Assembly: GCF_964204645.1 (NCBI RefSeq)
Contig: NC_134035.1
Span: forward strand, 11,699,951-11,763,950
Length of the DNA: 64,000 nucleotides
Source: Tubulanus polymorphus
Lineage: Eukaryota; Nemertea; Palaeonemertea; Tubulaniformes; Tubulanidae
Reading direction: 5' to 3'
The notes under the pieces were generated by a model. It was not told the DNA's origin. It made no database searches and saw only the letters and a list, made by a program, of their open reading frames with translations. The translations under genes and the position numbers were made by a program. This document shows, in pieces, positions 1 through 10,990 of this stretch. Within the stretch, counting starts at the first letter, position 1; each line of letters begins with the position of its first letter.

Positions 1-1714
1 GACCCGGCGCTTATGCTGCTGTTTGACAAAAACGGTTTCATCGCTGGCATCCAATCAGGGGTAAGTCTATGAACAATTAGAATAATTTTTCTTTTCTTCT
101 TTGTGATACGAAAACCCTAAATCGATGATATTTATAATGTTCTTTTATTGTTAGATTGGTTATTATCCGACAGTTTCTGAATTTATTTAAATCCCGAAAT
201 TTTTCGATAATAATTCATCTTCTACACTGAAGGGGATTACATAACTTATTATTTGTAATAATTTATTTAATATCAAGAGAATCTCTGTATCGTGGTTCTA
301 AATGAATTTTTCAGCATGCGGATTTCTATATTTATCCATAGGTTCCCAAAAACAGTGATCCGGTGTTTCCATCGCCTCAACTGAAATTCAAAGGCATGCT
401 GGTCGAAGAGTCTGACAAATACACTCAAACCTTCTATTTCACTCATCCAGGTACGTCATGAAACATGCGGCCATTTTCGTCCAATGAAAATAAATTAAAA
501 TCGTATGTTTGAATATAGAAGTCAGATTTCCGTTATCGCCCACATCTTTTCAAAACTTTCACAATTTACGAGTTATCAAAATACAAAGTAATCAATTCGT
601 GAACATGAACAATACATCGGAAGCAAAATTGAAAGCGTCTATCAAAAACCACTTTGATTACATAACTTTCTGCAATGAGATTAGGAGGACTTAATTCTTT
701 TGCAGATAAAATTTGTAGTACAGGCAGAACGCAGGCGGAATTTGATAGGGATGGAACCGGCAAAACTCTATTCATGCAGATGGGTCCCAATCCGTCGACT
801 AACTTGATGCTAATTCCATACCTTCAAGCGGATATGGACAGAACTCAATGGACGAAGGGAAAATGTTTCGTATCGATGGGTATGGACACGTATCTTTTCC
901 CATTCTTGAAACTTGAATACTTTTCATTTAAATCTAAATCGATGCGGGGAATTTCCCACATCACCCCGTATTTTTACGCATCCCTATCTTTCCACATGAT
1001 GAATCGAGATATATTTCTAACACGTTTAGGTATGCATTACTGGTACGACATCTCAACCGATATGAACTGCGATAACTTCTTACCAGCTTTCATGCTGTAC
1101 AACAAGGGACGACTGAACGGATTTGGATTCGCGTTCAACACTGATATAAAATCGTCGAGATATGAACACCCGTCGCGGTCGGTATTCGGGGTAAGCGGGC
1201 TATATATGATTCCATTCTCCCTCGGCAGGGATTCGAACCTGATTGCATTGAAACTGCCTGCCTAATTAGCCCGAATACGCACAGCTCAAATGATGGCATT
1301 CTTTATACCGAATCATAACTTACGTTTCATTTTAGCCCGGGTTTTTCCATTTATAGTTTATCTGTGAAATACATGTATGCCCCTGCAATTACAACAGGCA
1401 ATCTGGTTGGCCGCGTCGTTTGCGTGCGGCTAATCTGCGCATGAAGGTGCGCACTCGGGCTAATCAGGCAGGGGTTCCTACACCGTGTCTGAATCTCGCA
1501 ATGTCATCAGCTCCGAATCCGTGGCCGAGGAGGATGTCGGCTGATTCGGGAATCCAAAAAGGTTTGTCTCAGCGTTTTCAATATTAACGATTTATTTCGT
1601 GATTTTCAGCGCTTTTTAAAACCTGTTCCTCAGTGTTTATACGACAGAGCTAAGAATGGATTCACAACAATGCACGTCTATTTGGATTCGTGGCCGCGGT
1701 TGAACTCGTGCTAG
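1..1714 (+). CDS. Uncharacterised secreted protein, paralogue 1 (5' partial)
   Basis: The function is unknown; I recognise only an invertebrate secreted-protein family of unassigned role. The visible coding exons are 1–60, 342–450, 706–879, 1030–1190 and 1610–1714, ending in TAG, about 202 residues. The first visible exon starts inside the exon encoding GDPALMLLFD, so the signal peptide and first exons lie left of the window. Visible landmarks are FDKNGFIAGIQSG, the ICSTGRTQAEFDRDGTG block, KCFVSMGMHYWYD, the MNCDNFLP...YNKGRLNGFGFAF block and a terminal LNSC. Exon lengths 109, 174, 161 and 105 match paralogue 2 exactly, and introns are also similar, so the duplication is recent. Five of the six family cysteines are in the visible part. 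The last intron carries an insertion absent from paralogue 2. Confidence 0.85.
1224..1475. mobile_element. Inverted-repeat insertion in the last intron of paralogue 1
   Basis: The last intron of paralogue 1 is 419 bp; that of paralogue 2 is 176 bp. The extra DNA contains inverted arms at about 1256–1282 and 1448–1473, which read GTGCG..TCGGGCTAAT.AGGCAGG on opposite strands. At 1224–1239 the minus strand reads GGTTCGAATCCCTGCC, which looks like a tRNA T-arm (B box). A tRNA-derived SINE inserted in inverted copies is the simplest reading, but the ends and any target duplication are unclear. Confidence 0.45.
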
Positions 1715-1857
1715 AGACCGCAGTGAGCTGTGTATCAGCAAAAATCGGCAGACATGGTTTGAGAATCTAAATATACTTGTTTTCATGTTTTCTAGTTAGA
1801 TTTTCGTATTGAGGTCGATAATATATATTGATAATTAGAGCTTATGCAATTTAGACC

Positions 1858-1891
<34 letters not shown>

Positions 1892-2728
1892 ATCAGACCA
1901 TATATACTATAATCAATTCATAATTGTTTGATCTTTAATCTAATTCATAATTGCTAATGTACAAAATGAAAATAAATTATTCCTTATGAAACTGTGTTTT
2001 ACAGTTGTTGTTTTAGTTATGCTATTTGTTTCGAGGATTGATCTCCCATGCGCCTCAATATCTGCCTCTTTTCTAACACACTAATGCATTCACGTGCTGC
2101 CTGTGATAAACACGTGCGAATTTCATAGTTTATCAAGAGGCAGCGAAGTGAAATAAGTGAACTTGAACTTGAATTTGGTGAATACGAATACGCACGTATC
2201 AAACATGCGAGATTTAGAAAAAAATCAATTAAAAAAAACACATAGAAAGACGATCTCTGGACATGAAAGTGCCCTTCGTGATGTGACACAAATCAACCCC
2301 TGGATCATTCCATCCACGATGGGCCAGAAATTCGCGTATTATTGTCGAATGAATATGGCCATTGAGACTAAAAGACGGTTTATTGGATTCAAGGAATTTT
2401 AAAATTACCCGTTTTAGGAAAAGCCTTTTTTCTAAGGTGTACAAAGATTGAGACTTCGATACAAATGATAAAACATTGCGGACCCGTGTTGGTGATTAAG
2501 ACCTTATCGCGCCGGTGACTACGATACAAATTTGAACGGCGGAAACGAGATCGCGGTAATGTACGTAAAATTGCTTGCCCTTTTTAGATAGCGTCAACAG
2601 CTTGATTTATCACAATCGGAAATTTATTTCGCAACTTTTTTATACATACGAAAGTTAATATATTTCAGAGGGATGTATGAAAACGCCATATTGAAGTGAT
2701 TAACTAACGCAGGATAAATCAGAGCAAA
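1715..2728. other. Intergenic spacer between paralogues 1 and 2
   Basis: This is AT-rich spacer. It holds a short (AT)n run at about 1861–1891 and an AATAAA at 1971–1976 that could serve as the polyadenylation signal of paralogue 1, about 257 bp past its stop. I see no credible coding sequence. Confidence 0.6.
1971..1976 (+). terminator. Candidate polyadenylation signal of paralogue 1
   Basis: There is an AATAAA hexamer 257 bp after the TAG of paralogue 1, in AT-rich DNA. It is the nearest canonical hexamer I saw; no transcript evidence is available. Confidence 0.35.
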
Positions 2729-5290
2729 ATGTCGCGATTATCACTGTTCGTGATCGTTGGTTTAGTCGCCGGAAGCAATGGCTTCTTTTTTGGGCGTAAG
2801 TGTGAATCATATACTTAACTTTGAAAATTAGTGCAATTTTGGACTCTATATTTCACCTCTTATCGAAGATATTTGACTGATATTCGACTTCTGTCAATGC
2901 CAAAACATTTCCATTCGTGTTTTGCAGATCGTAATCCAGATTGGGACAATTTAAAAGGTAATTTGATCCATCGATATAACAGTATTGTCTCTAATTTGTT
3001 ATTCGTTAATTGTCCACTGCTGTAGCAGCAGTTTACCGGCGTTCATGGGCTACGCAATGATTGAGAATCTTAACCTTATGAACTCTGTTCCACGACTATG
3101 AGTGTATCTCTTACCATCTTTTCTTCGATGTAACAAAAAAAAACACACCAAGAACCCTTTTCTATTGTATCTTAAGTTCTTCAATTACTTTTTCTGCAAC
3201 TTCTAAGACTTGCACCCGAAACAATTCATATTATTGAAGATTATGTGAAGCATATTTCATCTGTGTGTATCTGCAAAATCAGGATATTTTGTGACCATGT
3301 TTTCACATTGATTTACGTTGATTTTAGTAACATGGGGTATCAACCCGTTGACCAGTTTTAAATCTCAACCACGAACTATCGACGACGCCAAGTCGGAAGG
3401 CTACACGACGACTGATGGAGACGCTTGTAAATCAGGTCGGTAGATGAACCGTGACGTGAAATTCGTGTTAGTTTTAAGTAAAACACGAAGCTTTGAAAAT
3501 GAATTTTCACTCTTAAGAACCAAACACAACTGACAACTATAGAACTGGACCCAGCGTAAGGTGTGAATAATCGGCTGAAAATCTGACATATGTTTTAAAC
3601 GGAATTTTCAAGTAAAACATCGAAAGCATTTATCAATATATAATCGTTTAAACTTACCAGACGGTTAATTTGTAGACCAAAAATACATTCTTATTTTGTG
3701 CTTTTAAGTATTTGAGCATTCCAAAATTTAGAAAATGGCGAATAACATAATATCTATCCTGTTTTTTTTTCATTTTCACTTTCCAAGATGGCGCTTATCG
3801 TGGTGTGCGTTATATCATGAATGGCGACCCGGCGCTTATGTTGCTGTTTGACAAAAACGGTTTCATAGCTGGCATCCAATCAGGGGTAAGTGTTTAGCAA
3901 TAAGAATTATTTTTGTTTTTATTTCTTTTCAAAAAAGTGTCATCACAAATACATAAGTGCAGAAAGGTACATGAATGTATTTCTTCACTATAAATGTATA
4001 TACCTTTCGAATTCCACAAGATCTCAATTTTAGAATGGTTCATTGTCCGGCAGTTTCGGAATTTATTTGAATCCTGAAATTTTTAGATGATAAATAATTT
4101 TCTACACTGAGAAAACACGACTTATGATATTATGACTTCGTATTTCGTGAAGTTCTCTGTATCCTGGTTGTAAATGAATTTGTCAGCACGAAGATTCCTA
4201 TATTTATCCATAGGTTCCCAAAAACAGTGATCCGGTGTTTCCATCGCCTCAACTGAAATTCAAAGGCATGCTGGTCGAAGAGTCTGACAAATACACTCAA
4301 ACCTTCTATTTCACTCATCCAGGTATGCCATGAAACATGCGGCCATTTCCGTCCAATAAAAACAAAGTAAAATCGTATGTTTGCATATCGAAATCAGATT
4401 CCCGTTTTCGCCCAAATTCTCTCACTATAGCTTGAAAACGTCCATCAAAAACCACTTTGATTACATAACCTTCTGCAACAAGATGAAGAGAATGTACTTA
4501 ATTCTTTTGCAGACACAATTTGCAGCACAGGCAGAACGCGGGCGGATTACGATCGAGATGGAACCGGCAAAACTCTATTCATGCAGATGGGTCCCAATCC
4601 ATCGACTGACCTGAAGCAAATTCCGTACCTTCAAGCGGATATGGACAAAACTCAATGGACGAAGGGAAAATGTTTCATTTCGATGGGTATGATCGCTTAT
4701 CTTTTTGCCCGACCAATGCTCTGTTTCAAAAGCCATCTTAAGCAAATTTCTCAAACAATTTTCAACATTTTTCATTTAAATCTAAATCGATTCTAGGGAA
4801 TTTTCCATTTCCCCCTTTATTGATACATGATATTTCTAACATGTTTAGGCATGCATTACTGGTACGACATCTCAACCGATATGAACTGCGATAACTTCTT
4901 ACCAGCTTTCATACTGTACAACAAGGGACGACTGAACGGATTTGGATTCGCGTTCAACACTGATATAAAATCTTCGAGATACGAACACCCTTCTTCGTTG
5001 GTATTTGGGGTAAGAGTGGTCTATATCATGATAGCCTACATTTCGATAGCCAACATTTCGACGGATACCCTTCTCCCTCGGCAGGGATCATAAATCCCGT
5101 TTCGTCCGAGTACTATGTCGGCTGATTCAGGTATCCAATGTTTTTGCTCAGTGCTTTTGATATCAACGTGTTTCGTGTTTTTCAGCGGTTTTTAAAACCT
5201 GTTCCTCAGTGTCTATACGACAGAGCTAAGAATGGTTTCACAACGATGCACGTCTATTTGGATTCGTGGCCTCAGTTGAACATGTGCTAG
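2729..5290 (+). CDS. Uncharacterised secreted protein, paralogue 2 (complete)
   Basis: Eight coding exons: 2729–2795, 2928–2957, 3328–3435, 3788–3885, 4214–4322, 4513–4686, 4849–5009 and 5186–5290. They sum to 852 bp, giving 283 residues. The ATG was chosen because it opens a signal peptide (MSRLSLFVIVGLVAG...) followed by a GFFFG motif. Domain landmarks in order are WGINPLTSF, a DDAKSEGY...DGDACKS block, GVRYIMNGDPALMLLFD, FYFTHP, TICSTGRT, KCFISMGMHYWYD, MNCDNFLP, YNKGRLNGFGFAF, VPQCLYD and a terminal LNMC. Six cysteines in the mature part suggest three disulfides. No catalytic motif is evident. It is probably extracellular; function unknown. Nearest relatives are the flanking paralogues. 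All introns are GT–AG and all phases close. Confidence 0.88.
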
Positions 5291-6152
5291 AAACCTATAT
5301 GAGGTGTAACGATACCATCAACTGTAATCAATTCATATCTAATCTAATTCATGATTTTAGTTTTTTTAATCGAGAAGTGATATACAAACATTAAAATGAA
5401 TTATTCTGCAAACTGTGTTTTAGCTTGGTTGTTTAAGTTATATGCTATTCGTTTCGAGGATTGATACCATGCTGATCAAAATATGCCTTCTTTCAACCGC
5501 ACGCATTGACTAATATAAATTTAAGATGCAATTACTCTGTTTTGGCTTTACGTCACTTGAAAGGCAGAAAAGGCAGTTCTATTGGATAGATATTATGTTT
5601 GCAAAAAGGGTACTTTTCCAAAAAATTCTGCAGGCATGGCCTACGTACGGCGAGTCAGTCTCCGAACCGGATTCGCGAGAATGTGTCAACCTTGGTCTCC
5701 CGAAATCGACCAAATTATTTCTCTCTATCACAAACTACGGTCGTCTTGAATGCTGGAGTTCCCCCTGTATACGATTATGCAGCGCATCGCGATTTCTAAT
5801 ATCATTAAACCGGTTCAAATAGTCACAGGGGGACACGCGGTTCAATCAAAGGAAGATGAACATGTTTTACAGTGGTATCGAATGAATTCATTGAAGACTA
5901 ATTGTTACTGTAAAAACTACGATTAGTTTTGAATTTTAGCACTCTTCACTCCGATACTAACTGGCCTTGTAATTTACCAATATCTATCATACGTAGACTC
6001 TGAATGTATATGTACCGAGCGAATGGTTTTTATTCTGTAGTTCTGTTTGTGTATCGATACGTGAGATTTATTGCTTGTAGGTTCGTTGCTGATTAGGCCC
6101 TGTTTGAATTAGATACCACCAATCGCGACAGATATCATCGTAGTCTGCAAAG
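5291..6152. other. Intergenic spacer between paralogues 2 and 3
   Basis: No gene is recognised here. An open frame at 5526–5822 has no homology that I recognise and no splice partners. The downstream end carries the TATA-like promoter of paralogue 3. Confidence 0.55.
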
Positions 6153-6162
6153 TATATAAATA
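6153..6162 (+). promoter_or_regulatory. TATA-like box of paralogue 3
   Basis: TATATAAATA lies 36–45 bp before the ATG at 6198. This would put transcription start at about 6183–6192 with a very short 5' leader. It is supported by position and sequence only. Confidence 0.35.
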
Positions 6163-6197
6163 CAGGAAAATGATAAAAATATCGAAATCATTTCAGA

Positions 6198-8034
6198 ATG
6201 AATCAGTGCAAACATATGTCGCAATTTTTGTCGTTCTTGATAATTTGTTTAGCCACCGCGGGCTGCAGTGCCTTGTTTTTTGGACGTAAGTAATCTGCCA
6301 TTTGCTTAATTACGTCATCATTTGAAGAAAATCAACTGGCAGTGCTATCATCAAACGCATTTTCTTATTTTGCAGCTAAGCCGGAGTGGGACGCCTTGAA
6401 AGGTGATTCAGTGAACGTTCAGTAAATCAATACGTAAAAGCAAAGAAAGTGTCTGCGACAAGAGTCTAGCTTTTAGAGAGAACCTTTATCTCAGAAAATA
6501 TTTGGTTTATAGAAAAAAAAATGAGAATATTTATTTCTTAAAAATTTCGAGGTTAAAAAAACCCAAGAAATCGCTTTTAACTGAGAACACTGGCTTATTC
6601 CCAATTACAAACTCGGAATATACCTCCAATAATCACTTTCAATTGGAAAAAACTAGTTTATTCCGATTTACAAACTCGTGACCAACCTCGAAAATTACTC
6701 TGGTCCCGATGATGCTTCCGAAATGAAATCATAACAAGAATGCATGAATTCAATGAGGCTGATTCAGGAATTGAATCAGTCAACATTTAGATACGAAGAC
6801 CGTGCGTGATCTGATGTTTTTACAATGCTATATTTTTGTAATTGTAGTAAGATGGGGTATCAATCCGTTGACGAGTTTTAAGAATCAGCCTCGAACGATC
6901 GACGACGCCAAGTCGGAAGGCTACACGGCGACTGACGGAGACGCTTGTAAATCAGGTCGGTATAAAGTTTCCATGTAACGATGTAATTCTGAATATTCGT
7001 ACGTAATTAGAGTAAAAAGAGTCATTCGATAACCTCTGGGCCGATGTTGCGCTAGACTTATCATCCTCTTCTGTGCATAGAAAAACACTTTTAAATCGTA
7101 ACGAATGTGAAATTATAATAAGTGATTTGAATATACATATAGATCTCTAATGGGAGATGAAATGATTTTTATTTTTGCTTAAAAGATGGTGCTTATCGTG
7201 GTGTGCGTTATATCATGAATGATGACCCGGCACTTATGCTGCTGTTTGACAGAAACGGTTTCATCGCCGGCATCCAATCAGCGGTAAGTAATTTTACATC
7301 GGGATAAACACGAAAGACTCCGGGATCCAGTTCTACAGTTGTGAGTTGAGTATAGAGTTAAAACATTGAAAATGAACTGATTCTAAATCAGATTCTAAAC
7401 TCGCAACTGTGAAACGGGGCTCAGGGTTCAGCGTTTATAGAATAGTGGGTTTAAAGTTACCGCACGTAAAACTGATCTATAGAATTAGACTCGAATCCGT
7501 CATCTAATGCGTTTTGTGCGTGCAAAGTGATTAGGCGCGTCTTTTTTTCTTTCAGGTTGAGCTTGTTCTCATAAACCTTTTCGGTTTCAGCAAACTTCCA
7601 GCACACACTCTTTTACTTTAAATCAGTTTTTGTACTTGATCAGATAATCTGTTGTGGTTTATCTAGGACATGAAGCATATGCCTATCATCTATCTGATCG
7701 GTGGAAAATTACAAGTCTTTTATTAATTTATTTTACACTCAAAATCATTACAGGTATTAGAGGGACAACACAAAATCAGCTGGGCCCTCCAGTACCGCCC
7801 TCTTTTATGTGCTCCGATAATTATCTATCAGGCCGTGATGTATTTTCATAGTTACCTAAAGACAAGTCGCTGAACTTTCCGACGCCTCAATTGAAATTCA
7901 AGGGAATGCTGCACGAAGAATCTAACAAGTACACAGAGACATTCTATTTCACTCACCCGGGTACGTAGCGAAAAGAAAATTCCATAATTCCAACGCCCGG
8001 GTTTTAACCGATATGAAATCTGGTAAATATATAT

Positions 8035-8101
<67 letters not shown>

Positions 8102-10506
8102 CCCTTTTGTGTTCTTGCTCTATTCCTATATGTTTAGAACGCGCTCGGTACTTGGTGAAAAATTAGAAATGAAAGAAGTTCACGAACCTCTTAAACAACC
8201 TTAAAATTGATGATTATTTTTTTCAATCTTTTAAACAATTCATTAAGTTCCAGCTGCATTGCTTGATAACGACTTATGACTACGAGAAACGGGCACACAG
8301 GAAATTGAAATCAGTTCATTTTCAACCCGCCCCAATCTAACTATTATAGTTAAGATTCTGAAATTTAGAACGCGGGATCTCGGATATTAGGCCTAAATAA
8401 AATTTCATTCGCGGTAGTAGTTAATCTTGTCGGTATGGGTTATCATCGATTTAAGATACGATAATTTTTTTCTTATCGTTGAGTTCGAGGGAGTTCAAAA
8501 CTGATAAATCGTCACCCACCGGGCTCGCTGCACCGATTCACATCCGGCGCACGTGCCGAACACTAAGTACAGAGTTATGATAACAATCTTTACTCAAAAA
8601 CGATCAATCAAATGAAAATATCATACCATGTCTGACGATTTATCGCTAAATGTAGAACAAAACCAACGAAACGGATTGCGGTACTTTATAGGTTAACTAT
8701 TTATTTGACGCACGAGCTTTCGCTACTAATGAATAGAAGCTTCATCACTCATTCACCCGATGAGGCTTCTATACATTAGTAGCGAAAGCTCGTGCGTCAA
8801 ATAAACCAGTTCAACTTTAAAGTACTTGTCGCCAATATTACGCAATATAGATACGTTATTTCCAAGGCGTCAATTAACTTTCAAGTTAAATTCTTATCGC
8901 CCTCTCCAAGAAGGTGACGATGAAATTGATTGGTGTTTTTGAAGCAATTCTACACACCTAGAACTTCCAATTAATTCTTTGAATTCCTTAAGTAATTCTG
9001 GTTCATATTATTCTCACTTTACTAGAATATGAGGTTTATTGAAATTTTTGAAATTGAAATTTATTTTCATTACGATGTTACATTATTGAACGATATAATA
9101 AGTATGATTAGACGAAGAAAAATGTAACAGGATAATGGGGCTACACGGAGAGACTGAAACAGTCTATCTAAGCCGTATCACCCAGAAGCATCCACGACAC
9201 ATTCATCACACTCACACATCATGCACACAAGTAATTAACAGGCGAAATGAAAAATAAAGTTTCACATATTACACATTAACATAGGTTTGTATAGAATGAA
9301 AATTTACAAAGTGTTGAATAATGATTTAATGTAGGTACGCTTAAAGGCACAAGGGCTTGTCGCGTTGCATCAATTTATGGATGTAGCATAAATGGCCAGA
9401 ACTTATATCATGTAGTGCTGTGGTCTGTTGTCTGTGGTCGTTGGTAGCATTTGGCGGATGTGAAAAACAACTTTGATTTTTTTTTGCAGATAAGATATGC
9501 AGCGAAGGTAGAACGCAGGCCGAGTTCGACAGAGATGGTACCGGGAGAAGCCTATTCTTACAGTCGGGTCCTAATCCGTCGACGGACCTGATACAGATTC
9601 CGAACAGTCAAGCGGACATGGACAAAACTAAATGGACGCAAACGAAATGTTTCTATACAATGGGTATTGTACTGAATATAGTATAATGTACAATTAGAGA
9701 AAATTTTCAAAAGAACCATTCCTTGGAATTATCTTGAAATTGATATGAGGAGACTCATTTAAAAAACCAACCGAAATCATTTCTGGCTACATAGCCATCT
9801 TATATCCCATCTTTGGACTTTTTATAAGTCATGATTGAACCCCGACCTTGATACGTTCGCACTTTCATTGTTGGATTTTAAAAATACTATCGTTAATACG
9901 GTACTTAATCTACGCGTTTCTATTTCTCACATTTAAGTAGCCATTCTGCAGATATATGTTTTATGTTTATGTGTTCGTATTTTAGGTATGCATTACTGGT
10001 ACAACCTGACCGCCGATATGAACTGCGATAACATACTACCGGCTTTTGCTATTTACAATAAGGGACGACTGAACGCGTTCGGGTTCGCATTCGGCACTTA
10101 CGTAGAATCGTCACGATACGAACACCCGCCGCAGAGGGTTTTCGAGGTAAGCCGTGTGTCCCGGCCGATTTGGTCCAACCATGGACGTATAACTAGTTCA
10201 TACGTCCATGGTTCAACTATGGGCCTCTCCTGGAAAGATTTTTTCCCCTAGTACGGAGTCTATGACGAATTCGTTCTAGATTTCGTGTCTCTCTTTAACA
10301 AATAGCGAATGCTCGCTATTAAATAAGATCGAACTCCTCTCTTATTCTGTAGATAAGTAATTCTTCGGTGCTTAACGTTGTTTCATATTTTTCAGCGATT
10401 TCTTAAGCCCGTTCCGCAATGTTTATACGAACAGGCTACTCGTAATGGCGGACTGACAACGATGCACGTGTTTTTGAGTTCATGGCCGCTGTTGAACCGT
10501 TGCTAG
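6198..10506 (+). CDS. Uncharacterised secreted protein, paralogue 3 (complete)
   Basis: Eight coding exons: 6198–6285, 6376–6402, 6848–6955, 7186–7283, 7852–7960, 9490–9663, 9986–10146 and 10396–10506. They sum to 876 bp, giving 291 residues. Exons 3 to 7 have the same lengths as in paralogue 2; exons 1, 2 and 8 differ by whole codons. The N terminus is a signal peptide (LSFLIICLATAGCSA) followed by LFFG. Landmarks include WGINPLTSFKNQ, DGDACKS, YIMNDDPALMLLFD, ICSEGRTQAEFDRDGTG, KCFYTMGMHYWYN, MNCDNILP, YNKGRLNAFGFAFG, VPQCLYE and a terminal LNRC. The six cysteines are conserved. It is the most diverged of the three. Its long fifth intron (7961–9489) contains a (TA)n tract and a foldback element. 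Function unknown; likely extracellular. Confidence 0.88.
7323..7425. repeat. Short foldback repeat (family shared with 32,187–32,286)
   Basis: The arms read GGATCCAGTTCTACAGTTGT and, on the opposite strand, a match ending at CAACTGTGAAACGGGGCTC. A related hairpin lies at 32,187–32,286 in a PKHD1L1 intron. It appears to be a small non-autonomous element. Confidence 0.5.
8033..8101. repeat. (TA)n microsatellite
   Basis: An uninterrupted TA dinucleotide run of about 65–70 bp in the fifth intron of paralogue 3. The YIYIY open frame over it is not a gene. Confidence 0.95.
8703..8807. repeat. Foldback element with GATGA–stem–GAAA cores
   Basis: Two arms of about 46 bp (about 8703–8746 and 8759–8807) are nearly perfect inverted copies around a 12-base spacer. 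Each arm, read outward from the centre, goes GATGA, a short stem (GCTTCT...AGTAGC), GAAA, GCTCGTGCGTC and AAATAAA. A single-arm relative is at 55,465–55,535 and continues with the same AATAAATAGTTAACCTAT sequence as the left arm here. It is intronic and has no coding capacity. Confidence 0.7.
9122..9160. repeat. Dispersed repeat fragment (shared with 38,245–38,280)
   Basis: The stretch ATGTAACAGGATAATGGGGC followed by TACACGGAGAGACTGA closely matches a stretch in a PKHD1L1 intron at about 38,245–38,280. Boundaries are unknown. Confidence 0.4.
10177..10213. repeat. Perfect 14-bp palindrome arms
   Basis: AACCATGGACGTAT at 10,177–10,190 is repeated as its exact reverse complement at 10,200–10,213 with a nine-base loop, just after the donor site at 10,147. 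It may be a tiny foldback element or a splicing-relevant hairpin. Confidence 0.6.
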
Positions 10507-10990
10507 AGCACGCAGCGCGACAATATCCGATCCCCCGCGGCTGGTAGCGTTTGAAGTTTTCAAATAGATTATCGGTGTTTAAGCCAGCTAAGAATCATTG
10601 TAAAATATCCAATAATCAATTTATATTTGTTTGTTTTTCATTTGAATTTGGAAAATGAATTTGGTACCAAAAAAAAATTGTTAATGAAAAGCGCACAGAC
10701 TGCGCCAACCCGTGGAAAAATTTTGCCATTAGTCTCTTAGACTATTCGATTTATTCGCCATCAAGCCAAAACTGCCTTATTTCGACATCAGGAAAACTGG
10801 AAATACATAATACACATTACACAATTAATGCACACATACGGGCTACGTAACAAAATGTATTTAAATCTCTATGTTGTGGTAAATGTGATATATTTAGTGG
10901 AAGTGACGATAATGAGCATTCGCTGTGTGCATACCTCTACGACGTCGATACTCATGAACCCAACAATATTATGGACGATACTTAACTTAA
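10507..10990. other. Intergenic spacer, convergent gene ends
   Basis: Spacer between the 3' end of secreted paralogue 3 (plus) and the 3' end of GPCR 1 (minus). No coding sequence is recognised. Confidence 0.55.

Noticed and set aside
1224-1239. Possible tRNA gene on the minus strand
   Set aside because: Only a T-arm-like box is present; no acceptor stem or anticodon arm could be folded. A SINE remnant fits better.
5526-5822. A 98-codon open frame between secreted paralogues 2 and 3
   Set aside because: No signal peptide, no recognisable domain, no splice partners, and an overlapping frame of similar length.
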